This document shows positions 32,861-44,289 of a stretch of DNA of 64,000 bases, piece by piece. This DNA is from Actinostola sp. cb2023. Its lineage: Eukaryota; Cnidaria; Anthozoa; Actiniaria; Actinostolidae. The notes under the pieces are model-generated. The model saw nothing but the letters and a program-made list of their open reading frames with translations, had not been told where the DNA came from and made no database searches. How positions within the stretch are numbered: the stretch's first letter is position 1; each line of letters starts with the position of its first letter. The DNA lies in the NCBI GenBank assembly GCA_033675265.1, contig JAUJYZ010000026.1, positions 443,501-507,500 of the forward strand, read 5' to 3'. Made by a program: the position numbers and the translations under genes.

Positions 32861-33559
32861 CCTCCCCAGGCCACCATAGGCAATACTCCCCCTTGGGGAT
32901 TCTCAAACAACGCTGTAAGACATTGTTCCAAAAATATAATAATTTTTGGTTAACTCAAAGGTAACTCAACGGTAACTCAACGGTAACTCAAACTCAACTC
33001 AAACTCAACTCAAACTCAACTCAAACTCAACTCAACCTCTAACTCGATAAATAGCCGATCCCTCAACAACTGACTCTCTTGTGATGCACTTTTGGCAGTT
33101 TACGAAAATTGCCAGTCATCATCTCAAATGCCCGTCTTAGCTTTATGACCTTCCTGTGAGAACTGTTCTTGATTTGATTGAAAAGAATCAAAACTCCGTT
33201 CGCATTCACAATTAAAGCGCCCTTTGAAAACCAAACAAAAGTGTAAATGTATTCTAAACGAAAAAGCATTCATATTACATATTTGACGTATTTGTTCTTT
33301 GTATATGTCTCAATGAGCAATCAACTCTATACACTAAATCTTTCATAATCGTAACAGATTGGAAAGTACGTTTATCATCTGTGCAAATTAGGGACACGAA
33401 CATTTGAGACACACTGTATATATATTAATCACTAAATTGTAATAAAAATTGGTAACCAATAAAATGATATAAACTTATGTTCCCTAATTCTTGCAGCAAA
33501 AGGGAGATGACGATCGAAGAAGAAAACGGGCATTCCGCAGGAAGCCCGAGTAATGAAAA

Positions 33560-34270
33560 ACAATCCACAATACAGTGCATATTTACACAGGCAGCCCAAC
33601 CATTGTTTCTGAGGCTACTAATAATAAATAAAAATAGATTTGTATGCGCGCGTCTTTTTTGGATGGGTTTCCTGTGGTAGAGGTATTATTTTGGGTTCCC
33701 TGTGCATAGAAATGTATGATGTTGGGATCCCTGTGTGCATCCCGCGCATCCCCCAGCATATACCTATTTCAAGAAAGGTTGTCAGAGAAAAAGGAGATAG
33801 GAGATAGGAGAATGCATGCTTATTCAAAGACCAAAGTTGACTGCTGGTCAGTTTAAATTATTCCATTTTGGTTTCGTAATAATTACTTACAATTACTGAA
33901 AGCTTTATGAACTAAATTGTCAGGTTATTTGCATATACATACACATCTATAGTTCCATCTGGTCTTAGAATGACCATTCACCATTCTCCTATCGCCTTTC
34001 TCTCTGACAACCTTTTTCGAAATAGGTGTATGTGTATATTAAACAAGGTATGAAACTCGGTCACGTGACAAATACGTTTTTGCTCCTAATTTTGTCAATG
34101 TGAGGTGAAAATTCAATTTTTCTTCGAATAACTAAACTTTACCGTATTCTCGAAACACTTTGTAAGTGTCAGTCGTCTAACTTCAACGTACGCTGAGAAA
34201 CTAATTTTTGAAATTTTGAGCGTCGTGACCCGATGTGCGGCGCAGTTCAGTGGTGCACTTTTCCGTGAAG
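33560..34270. repeat. Left arm of an outer inverted repeat around the 10.5-kb transposon
   Basis: The blocks CAGGCAGCCCAACCATTG through GGGTTTCCTGTGGTAGAG to TGTGTGCATCCCGC (about 33590-33745) and GATGTGCGGCGCAGTTCAGT (about 34235) occur complemented and in mirrored order at 46088-46355. The left arm is lengthened by a hairpin MITE at 33762-34026 (ACCTATTTC...GAAATAGGT). The 10.5-kb element therefore appears to have jumped into an older inverted-repeat element. Confidence 0.65.
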
Positions 34271-34641
34271 GAGTCGGATTTTGCCTTCGAGAGGACATCG
34301 GCCAGCGCTCGTCAAATCTGAACTGTGCTCTTTTCAGCAAGTATTAATATTTATTTTTTCACTAAACATAAGTCAAAACATCTACAATATACTCATTCTC
34401 GTACCCAGAGCTCCTCGGTCGGTCGTTCCTTCTCCCGTCAGTGGCTCTGGTAACAGCCATTTCTAGGCCGATGCTGATTGGTCCAAGTGTCCGCGCATGC
34501 GCGACTTTCATTTGAAACTGCTCAATCATGATTGGTCAATCTATAACGATGCTCGGAGCTTTTTAGAAGAGAATCCTTTGCGCATAAAGTATAACACACA
34601 AAGCTGACTCTTTTTCTAACGGGCTCAGATGGATTTTCAAA

Positions 34642-36489
34642 ATGGCGGACGGTCCATGTAGTATTTTGGAAGCTGTGAACAAAGCTAAAACTCGACTGAA
34701 TATTTCTTTTGACCTCCATCCCGAACAACGAGAAGTTATTTCTTTGATAGCTTATGAGAAGAAGGACTGTATTTGCGTTTTACCGACAGGGTTCGGTAAA
34801 TCTATCATCTATCAGCTATTGCCATTTGTGATCGATGAACTGAATGGAACAAACACATCTTGTGTTCTTGTAATTTCCCCTTTAAATGCCATTATAGAAG
34901 ATCAGATCTGTAAGCTATCTTCAGAGTACCATGCCTCCGTTTTTAAACGCCATTCTACAGCCGTGTATGACTTCCAGGGATCTAAATTGTTGTTTGGCCA
35001 CGCCGAAAGCTTTATCGATGATAAAACCGCCAGGAAATTTCTTAGAGAAGACGACATGCAAAATAGAGTAAAGGCGATTGTTGTTGATGAAGCACACTTC
35101 GTTGTTCAGTGGTAAGTCGAACTTGTTCTCTTGCAATTAGAATTTCTTGCAAGCTCACTATCTGGTATTGTGATTCACAGCTTCCAAAAAACTCCATGGT
35201 TTATCCGCTTATTTAGAATTCCATCTTACATAATGTAGCTCGTCTATTAATAGATAATGAATCAATTTTGTGTATTTTACTCTAATTTACATTAACATAA
35301 CTACACCCTACAGGAAGCACTTCCGTCCAGCCTATTCAAAGTTGAGTGCCTTAGGGTCCCTTTTCCCAGATGTGCCAATACTTGCATTAACAGCGACTGC
35401 GAATGCTGAATATAGAAAGGAGATACAAGATTCACTAGCAATGAGAAATGCTGTAGTTGTAGAGCGAAACCCTGATCGTCCGAACCTCTTTCTGTCAGTG
35501 CAACAAAGGCCACATACTGGAGAAGACAAAGTGAGTGTACCTCTCCTGGGTCTTGTTAAGGAACTAAAAGAAAAAAAAAAGAAAACATGCCAAGGACTAT
35601 AGTGTATGGTAGTTTGGAGGTGTGTGGAGAGTCTTTTGATTATTTTTCATCAGAGCTAGGTCCCGAACAATACTTTCCTAGCAATGCTCCCTCTACTTTT
35701 GAGAACAGGTTATTTGCACAATACCATGCACAATATCCAACGAAATACAAAGATGCCCTTGTTCAAACCCTCGTTAAAGGAACGTGCAAGGCAAGAGTTA
35801 TTTTTGTAACTGTAGCCTTTGGTGTTGGCATAGATTGTAAGGATGTTGAACGAGTCATCCACATCGGAGTCCCATGCACAATGGAAGAGTTTTTCCAGGA
35901 GATTGGTAGAGCTGGCCGAGATGGAACAAATGCTCTCTCAATGTGTTATTATAATGGTCGTGATATAAGTAAGGCCAGACGGGCACTAACTCCCATAATG
36001 CGAGAATATGTCACCACTACCTCTTGTAGAAGAGTAGTTATTTTAAGGCATTTTCAGGCAGTCCCTCTGTCTTCAGAAAGTGAACCACCACATAAATGCT
36101 GTGATAACTGTGCTATGTGTTGCTCATGTGATGATTGTGTCTGTAGTAGAGAATTGGACAATCTTCTTGTATCATTATCAGATGGTAATTCTGATTCAGA
36201 CACTCAGTCTCAATGCTCAACCTCAGAAAGAGATAATGGTCACTTACCTTCCAAGGAACAACTACATGTAAGATCTGACCTTTTGGATCTAAGGATGTCC
36301 TTATCCCCTAGTGTTACATCATTGGGCATTTCTTTAACAACAGGCTTCAGTCTTGCTTTAATTGACCAAGTAGTGGAGAAGTTTGATGTTCTGAACTCTC
36401 TGACAGATGTTGACGCAGAACTTTCTATTTTTTGCACCAGCCATGCTTCACAGATCTGGGAGGTTATAAATAGATACAAGAAGAAGTAA
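34642..36489 (+). CDS. RecQ-like DNA helicase of the transposon
   Basis: Exon 1 is 34642-35111. The intron at 35112-35313 has a GTAAGT donor and a CCCTACAG acceptor, phase 2. Exon 2 starts at 35314. Superfamily 2 helicase motifs occur in order: motif 0 (HPEQREVI), Walker A (LPTGFGKSIIYQ), DEAH box (VVDEAHFVVQW joined over the intron to KHFRPAY, as in RecQ), motif III (LALTATAN), motif V (VTVAFGVGIDCKDVERVIHIG) and motif VI (QEIGRAGRDG). A cysteine cluster (CCDNCAMCC, then CDDCVC) stands where RecQ proteins bind zinc. The frame shifts once, in an A10 tract at about 35571-35580, after VKELKEKKKK; coding resumes at PRTIVYGS. This is a one-base indel or a sequencing error. It probably unwinds DNA during transposition. 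The start codon lies inside the terminal inverted repeat. Confidence 0.87.
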
Positions 36490-36589
36490 AACACTTAGGT
36501 AAAGTCATTGGAACTCTATGATTTGTATGATTTTGACATTTGTTAATGTCAAAACTTACAATGTACAAGGTGCTGAATGTCTTTTACAG

Positions 36590-36910
36590 TAATAACCAAG
36601 CTAATAATATACATGAAAAAAATACTTGATTCTGATTGGCTTAGAGCAGTGCAGTTGAAAAGTAATTTGCACTGCAGTGCAAATTACCTTTAATTGCACT
36701 GCAGTGCAAATTACTTTTTTTTTCATGAATATTATTAATTGGTAATCATACGATTTCTCGTTCAATTTGGAATAATTTGCACTCGTGTGTTTTTCAAAGA
36801 GCTCAAATTGCACTCGCCCTACGGGCTCGTGCAATTTTGATACTCTTTGAAAAACACACTCATGCAAATTATTTCCAAATTGAACTCAAAACCGTATGAT
36901 TACCTCTACT
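36590..36910. mobile_element. MITE pair in the spacer between the convergent genes
   Basis: The hairpin GGTAATCATACGATTTCTCG...GAGCTC (36740 onward) has its mirror ending at CGTATGATTACC (36905). The arms include AATAATTTGCA and TTTTTCAAAGAG. Beside it, at 36655-36715, GCACTGCAGTGCAAATTAC is repeated in inverted orientation. No coding capacity. Confidence 0.78.
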
Positions 36911-37489
36911 AATACTGTCAGATATATGGCTCAGGATTCTGTAGAATGTTGAGCAATAATCACTGGATTTCTTGTTTATTTATTTAACACTGTCTTGTTT
37001 TTCTTGTAACCATTTACAGGAAAATCCTAAAGGGTTTCAATAATTAAACTCAGCTACTATAATAATGATAATGTACATAAAGTGTACATGTAATGCTATT
37101 TAAAAATTAATCTAGTAGGTTAATTTTTAAATTTAGTATTTCTTGGACATTGTACATGTATTGTAATAATGTGCTTATTATAAATATCCTGTAGTTTGAC
37201 ATCTGTTAATCAATTTGACTCTTATTTTTGGAAATGTTTTATATCAGATGAAGAATACATGTAACAATAATTATTCAATAATTTCACATTTGATACCTGA
37301 ATATTGGGTGTTTCTTGGTGTTGCAGTCTGCATTGTATTCTTGGTTAGGTTTCTTTGTATGCAGGGTATTGCTTTGGTTCAAGTTCATTCTTCTTGTCCT
37401 TTGTGTTCATTGTCTAATCTCATCTGGTGTTCTGCACACCAAGAAACCTCCTGAATATTTGGCAGTGTTTGCTGTGTTAATTCAACTTC
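36911..37489. other. Spacer downstream of both transposon genes
   Basis: AT-rich 3' flanking sequence with ACATGTA repeats. No gene recognised. Confidence 0.4.
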
Positions 37490-40400
37490 TTAATCTTCAT
37501 CATCATCATCGCTATCCTCGGAGAAAACCAAATCACTGTCATCGTCCTCAGATTCATCATCATCAGAGGTGGCATCCCAAGGAACATCTGGATTTTTTGC
37601 AAGTTTGGTTTTGCATCTTTTCATCCACTTTTCCATTTTCACAATATTTAATGTGTCTAGCACACTCTTTGGCAGGTTAGGGAATGATGGATGTGTTCTC
37701 CCTGGGACTTCCTGAAAAACTTTGATGTTGTTAATGATGTTCACCATGTCATTTATGTCTTCTTCAGCATTCTTATAGGTATCGGCTGTTGACCCTGGGT
37801 GAACACCAGTAACATCATCAAAGTTTTCAGTAATGTACTGAAGTCCACCTGCCGCACTCGTTGCTCGATTGATAGCTTGTTCAGTCTTTTGGGCTCCCAT
37901 TCCTCTGACAAGTTTTTTTGTGAATTTCACTAGATGTTCTTGCTTTAAGTCATTGGCACAGTTTTTGCCTTTCCCACCTTTCCAGTTCACAAAGCGGCCA
38001 TGGATATTTCGTACTGACATCTGTTCAGTTAACTGGCACTTCACTTTACTTATCATTCTAAGCATTTCAAAGGCATATTTTTTCCCATGTCTTCCAGTTC
38101 TGAACATCAGTAGGAGAAGTTTGTTGTTTCTCATAGCTCTTTCTCCATCCCCTTCCTTTTCTGTGTCATTCATTTGCATTAACAACAGTCCAAACTGCAT
38201 CACCCACAGGGCATAGTTGGTCATGTGGTCATCTTCGTCTTTAGGGTCCTTAGTTTCTGCAGGTTTATGCTCTTCAGATGGTTCTGATTAAAAGATGAAG
38301 AACTTTCAATATTATTAATTATTAATTTACCATATGCAATTTATGTTTCATAGTGAGTACCGGTATTAGTGTTTATTTAATAAACTCACTACGAAACATA
38401 ATTTGCATATGTTCTAGTCTATTGGATAGGAAATCAAGAGCTAAGACTAATGTTGTCACTTATATATACAAGAAAGTTATAGTCTTTATATGTCACAATA
38501 TTATTGTCAAAGTTAAAAATACACACGTGCATATACATCACAGTATATGACTGTTAGTAAATTATCTTGTCATTTCTGAAAATATCATTATACAGTAAAT
38601 ATATAATTTGTATACTTTGTTTAATTTTGATCTGATTAAAAAAAATTAATTACACAATAATGGTACCTTTACTCTTATCCGGAGGGTAGGCTACCAATTG
38701 TTTTGGCCAATTTACTATGGTTCCAGGTTGAATTAATTGTTGACTTTCATAATGAGTTGCACCAGCTCTTAGAACTTGTACCACATGACAAAGAATATTG
38801 GTATCATCATAGTTCACAGTATACCCAATTGCTTCAAACTCATAATTGCCATCATCTTTTCTTTTAAGTAAAGAAAACAATTGACCCTGTAAAATGTATA
38901 ATATTAGGAGTCTATTTAGCTTTATAACTGGAAATTATTGTTTATTTAAAATTATCAACAACTTTTGTCAATAATAATTTTAATAAATACACTTTATTTA
39001 AAGAGGGTGACTAGTTAAAGAGGGTGACTAACACAGTGTTATAATATTTATTGAATAAAATCAAACTTTATTCCCATTTGAATCTGTCACCTTTCTGAAT
39101 AGCTCCTGGTGGTTGTTGTTGTTGTTGCTGCTGCTGCTGTTCTTTCTTATTTTGCTTTCTCATAAGCTTGTCTATGTCTGGTTCAAAGAGACAGTACTCA
39201 TCTACAAACTTGCCAATGATGTCATGAAGATACTTGTATCCTTGGAGAAGAACATTCTGGCCAGGTTCCTTGACTTTTGTAGGTCTTCCCTTTAGATCAC
39301 ACATTCCTGCATAGTGCATAAATGCACAACATATGTATGCTTTTGCCAAATGTAATAACAGCCCTTCTGCAGCTGCATAATTGTTTTTTACATTTGGCTT
39401 AACATTTGTTCTGCCATGTAGATTTCTGAAGTAATAGAGAGTGCCAGGCTCACGACCAGATGACTGGTTGTACAGATGCTTCCAGCAAAGCTGTAGATCA
39501 CAACAACATTTACATAAGAATATGATTTGTTAATTAGCATAATTATTAATAATAATAATAATTAATTATGCACCAAACTACAATTTAAATTCTTACACTT
39601 AATAAACTTTGTTTGGCGTGCCAATATTCTGCAACCTCTACTATATTGTCAAAACGCTCTTCAGGCTCATCACAGCCACGCCTTAATTTCTTCGCCCCAG
39701 TTACCCTTTCTCGCCCGAGAAGGTCTCCTCCTAGTGGTAATTGCATCAGTGACTCTCCTTCATCACTTATTTCCTTTGCAAATGTTTGAACAGTGTCCAA
39801 ATACTGGATGACTTCGCTGTGCTTCTTTTGATCATAAGGTTTAACAGGAAGGGCAATTACAACAGATTTCTTGCTCATTTGTTCACTAAACTCATGATCT
39901 ATGTGGCATGGAACAGTCTTTTCTAAAGAGGTGAGCCATGGGATGACTTTAGTAAGAATCCTTGATACCAACACTATATATTCATCTCTCATGTGTTCTT
40001 GTTCTTCATCAGACAGTAAATATGCTTTAATGTCTAAGTCCTTAAGATCTCCCAATGGTTGAGTGTTATCTAAGGTTGCCGTATCAACCCTGTCGAAAGT
40101 GAGATATTGACATATCCAGTGTCTGTCTACATTGCTTATACCCTTAAGCATTTCACCAGCATTAACTCGAAAATCAAAATTATCAAAAGTTAGTCTTGGT
40201 TTTGAGCCTTCTTTCATTTCCTCTTTGATGGTGTCGACAAGATGATCCCCAATATTATCCAATGTTCGAAGCCAGTTCTGATGACTTTGGCACAACTTTA
40301 GAGCATTCAGTCTTTTCATTGTCTAAAACAAAGTTGAAATTATATAATTATTGTGTCTTTCATTTTATGTTTCTGAAATTAAATTAGATTTAAATTAAAT

Positions 40401-42623
40401 GAATTTAATGGCTCAGCTATTTAGAAAAGACTGTTTTTTATTAGAAAATACATGTTTTTAGAGCATGAGTTTAGAAATAAAATTATTGAAGGATTTTATT
40501 TTGATAGCAAACTATTATTCAGGGTTCTGCAGAAGCTCCAATTATTACATAACTGGTAAAGACTAATATTGATCAATAGACATTATATTAGTGACCTACA
40601 CTGTACTGTCATATCTGGAGAATCCTGATTAATTAATAGAAAGGACATTATTTACATACCACTTTGTTGCATCCAGATACTCCTAGAATACAAGTCAATG
40701 TTTTTTGAACTAAACTTAGTTCAGCATTGTGGATATTCATAAGAATGGACCAAGACATACATAAGGGTGGGATAATACTGTCTGCTCGCTGCTTTGATTT
40801 AATAGGTTTTGGAGCAGCAATAGCAAACAAGACATCAGAAATATCTGGTGCTCTCTGTAGAAGCTCTGCAAGTACAGTTTCCCATTTGAAGTTTTGAATT
40901 TTCTCATAGCATTTGGAGCCAGCTCTTAAAACAGATGTCTGATCTCCTTTCTTGCAGAGGTTGACACTTTGTTGATTAATTTCTTCAAGGTATAGTTTTT
41001 TGATTGCACACCAAAGAGGAGCTATATCCCTTACTACTTTTACTATATCATCTGCTTTACCACTTGATTCAATGACAGCTTTTAATTTCAGTAGATCTTT
41101 TTGATGAAGTGGCAATCTGGCAGTCTCTTGAAGCTAAAATGTACAGAAAAATGTACTTCAATCATCTGATATTGCACAATTGAATATTGCGTGTACACAT
41201 TAACAATTATATATTTATATATTATATTATTACGAATTAAGAGAGACTTCTTAATAGATTTGATTATAAATGTATATATTATTATTATATTAATAATTAC
41301 AATTATTTTTAGGGAATATTTTAATGGTGAATATAGGGATATTTTAATGGATATTTTAATAGGGGTATTTTAGTGGTGTATATAGAAACTCGGAATGGGA
41401 ACAATGGGACAAGGGTGGGAATGAGAATCAGTAGAGATATGGGAAGGGGAAGTGGATTTTAGTGGGTATTAGTGGGTATTATTAGTGTAGATAGGTGTCT
41501 CCGATTAGTTTCAATTAGTAAACTAGAAAACATTATTATTATATATTTTTTTACCAATGCACCTATAAATGTATGTCCCGTGGGAAGGGGGTATTTCGGT
41601 ACGGGGTGGGGATTTGATACCAAACATGTGCCAGTGGACCAAAAAATTCATCAGAGATGAGCTATTTGATTGACAGCACCAAATATATGTAATCCCACCC
41701 TTTGGCATTTGAATTATTTCAATGGTTTTTGTCAAATCCCCCTCCCCTTGCCTGAATACCCCCACTCCCACGGGACTTACATTGATACTGTAGGTGCATA
41801 ACTGATATCCAAAATACATATAGGTTATACTTATTTATTATACAATTCTCCCGGGGGGGGCACTAAGGGTATTTTTGGGTAGGGGTGTGCCGCGGACACC
41901 TCAAAACCCTGACCCTATCCCAGACCTAAAATTTTGATTTTCCATACCCTATCCCAGACTAAAGCTTTAAAATGTACACCCTATCCCAGACTAAAGCTTA
42001 AAAATGTATACCCTATCCAGATTGAAAGCGTTCTAAAGGGATATGTAAATTGATAGCGACTGATAGTGGCGTTATTGCGGAAACCATACCCTATACCAGA
42101 CCAAAACGTACCCGATTCCAGCCTAAAAAGGCAAAAAACGATACCCTACCCCAGACCTGGGAGCTCAAAAACCATACCCTATCCCGTGGCACATACCCGT
42201 ATAGCGTATATAGGGGAGTACCCCCCCCCGGGACAATTCTGCAAAGCAATGCATATTTTTTTATTTAATGCCGAACTTTTTCAACAGTCTCAACATAGTC
42301 TCATATTTTCCACGTTCTTCCGCATATTCGCGCGACTTCTTTGCAGAATATAATACTAATTTGATACTATTTACCTTTGTATTTCTGTTCCCAATGTTGT
42401 TAACAATGTGATCTACATGTATCTCCGGCGCTATTGATTTAGGGAGGATACGTGGTTTTTCGTGAGTCGATTCTTTTGAACACGTTGTAGGTTTTGGTAG
42501 TATTTCTCGAAAAACTGTTCTCTTACGTTCTCTCTGCTGATTTACAGTTGAAGGAGAACTTGGGTTCCTACAGCGTTTTATGTGACCATCTGATGTTTTA
42601 GTTGGAGTTATGAACTCGGCCAT
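37490..42623 (-). CDS. DUF6589/Academ-like transposase, multi-exon
   Basis: Exons read on the minus strand are 42375-42623 (ATG at 42623), 40660-41133, 39597-40322, about 39068-39490, 38650-38886 and 37490-38290. The first three joins have GT-AG borders with phase 0, and the exon 5-6 join fits in phase 1. The join after the glutamine-rich stretch near 39110 does not: the likely donor leaves phase 1 and the next exon opens in phase 0. Either the gene ends at 39068 or there is an error or lesion. Diagnostic blocks are LTFDNFDFRVN (a possible catalytic Asp), GGDLLGRERVTGAK...PEERFDNI, KHLYNQSSGREPGTL and NWKGGKGKNCANDLKQEHL, the pattern of DUF6589 proteins. The C-terminus is an acidic DDE-rich tail. 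It is presumably the DNA-cutting enzyme of the element; catalytic residues are inferred. Confidence 0.75.
41553..41806. mobile_element. MITE in transposase intron 1
   Basis: CAATGCACCTATAAATGTAT and GTCCCGTGGGA near 41553-41585 are mirrored by TCCCACGGGAC and ACTGTAGGTGCAT near 41768-41806. Inner arms GGGGATTTGAT/ATCAAATCCCC also pair. Confidence 0.78.
41850..42232. mobile_element. ACCCTATCCCAG-family element with 8-bp target duplication
   Basis: Ends CCCGGGGG...GGGTGTGCC and GGGGAGTACCCCC...CCGGG are flanked by ACAATTCT at 41842-41849 and 42233-42240. The interior holds repeated CCCTATCCCAGACCTAAA. The 8-bp duplication points to hAT-type mobilisation, which is inference. It has the same design as the element at 11191-11592. 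Confidence 0.85.
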
Positions 42624-43226
42624 TTTTATGTGAAATGTATCAGCCGACAACTTTCGCGCGAAATTGATGGGCCAACTAGGCGCGCTAAATTACACGTGCA
42701 TATGATTACACGTGCAACTAGATCGATACAGTAAATGTGATATGCACATCTACTAAACATTTATCTATCGACAAAATAGGAAATGCAACGTTTTCGATTC
42801 ATATTATATTCGCAGCTGAAGATGATTAGTGTCGCAATATTTCACCGTTCCTTGACTGCAAGTTGTAGATTTCATAATTTATGCATATTTTTCCAGACTA
42901 CTCAGACATTGTAGTTTCAAATTGCAAGAAAGCTTAGTTTAGCTACAATATATTACATGCAACCAGAACCTGTATTTTCAAAGAAACTTCACTGAGAAAA
43001 CCTTTCTTGGTTGCATGGTTATAATAATCTAGCCAAGATAAACAAGTATTTCACTTAAATGAATAGGCACAAGACAATATTGAACACATTGTTTTTTTTT
43101 TCTGACGGCTACACTCACTCTTTAGTAAATCAAAAAACATCAGTGCAAATCCTACCATACCAATAAGCAATAATGCTATTTATTTCCAATGTATAAACCA
43201 TGATCCAAAATAGATTTTGAGGGGAA

Positions 43227-43570
43227 GCTCCCGGGGGGGGGGGGGGGGGGGGGGGGGGGGATTGCTTTTGGGCTTAGATAGGGTATACATTTCACCCTAA
43301 ATTGTCTTGAATATAGGGTCTGTAATTCTGACAAGGATCGTAATTTTCAGTTTTTAGAGTCTTACAGTAGATAGGGTATTAAATTTTTGGAAAAAAAGTG
43401 CCTTACTGTACAGGATTACTACTAACTACGGTAGCACTAAGTTGTCAATAACTGTCTAAAATAGGGTATAGAATTTTCCTCGAGTCTTAGATAGGGTCCA
43501 CTTTTTACTGATCTGTCTTGAACAGATATTACAGATATTAATTAGATAGAGTCAGGGTGGGGGAAGCTAG
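43227..43570. repeat. Poly-G tract and GATAGGGT-rich element
   Basis: CTCCCGGGG leads into a run of about 28 G (43232-43260), then copies of TAGATAGGGTATA and TAGGGTC at 43270, 43308, 43371, 43463 and 43490. It is probably another non-autonomous element of the same general class; its right end is not clear. Confidence 0.55.
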
Positions 43571-44154
43571 AGAGGGTCATCAGTCATGAATGTAACTTAG
43601 AGAACAAAGGCTGCTATCATAGGACCTTTACTTTTGCAACAAATGGTCACATGGTACAAAATCCATCTGGATGGCAAACTTACATTACTGTGGTTACAGC
43701 ATCCAAGCCAATACAAAGCGTGTATTACTGATTTACAGTGAAGTTTAATATTTTTATACTTTATTAAATTTAATCAGATAAACCCATATTAAATTACTTA
43801 AATCATGAACATGCAGTAGCAAGTGATACATGTAGTTCCCCTCTCAAATATAAGAATCTAAACAGCTCAAGTGATATTTCTCAATGGACTTCAGTCTGCC
43901 TCACTGTGTGTTGCACAGGGAATATATTCACTCAAATACAGCAACATGATATGAAAATAATTTATTATATTAACACACATTCACACTCTACAAAATGTTT
44001 AGTTTATTAAACCTTTTTTGTGTAGTCAATCTTGTTTGTTGACTCCCGGCTTCATCTGATTTGTTGTGAATGTGATTGTACTTTTATGTGCACATTTAAT
44101 ACTGAGCCGGAAGGCCGGGAAGAAAATAGATCCCACTAATCTTGTTCTGGCCCC

Positions 44155-44289
44155 GGTTGCACGACAGGTGAATTGCGCTATCCAACAGATTCCTATCCAA
44201 CGGATAAAATTTATTGGATAACTGCATCAATTGTATCCGTTGGATAAGACTTATCCGGTGGATAGCGCTATTCACCTTTCGTGCAATCA
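44155..44289. mobile_element. Hairpin MITE
   Basis: GGTTGCACGACAGGTGAATT and GCGCTATCC at left are mirrored by GGATAGCGCTATTCACCTTT CGTGCAATC at right. ATCCAACGGATA dyads lie between. 135 bp, near the right end of the 10.5-kb transposon. Confidence 0.82.

Larger units (their letters stand above)
27329..33058. mobile_element. Unclassified element with about 190-bp terminal inverted repeats
   Basis: The left arm (about 27340-27525: GAGTTAGAGGTTGAGTTGAG, TTGAGTTACCGTTGAGTTAC, then the CCAAGGGGG and CCTATGGTGGCCTGGGGAGG blocks) is mirrored at about 32870-33047. The arms are flanked by a 15-bp direct repeat TCCCTCAACAACTGA (27314-27328 and 33059-33073), which could be an unusually long target duplication. 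No transposase frame is seen inside. A shorter inner inverted repeat joins 27540-27620 to 30045-30130. It contains two nested elements (28298-29850 and 28577-29747). Confidence 0.65.

Noticed and set aside
34113..34340. 75-codon minus-strand frame left of the helicase transposon
   Set aside because: It falls in the outer inverted-repeat arm and has no domain features.
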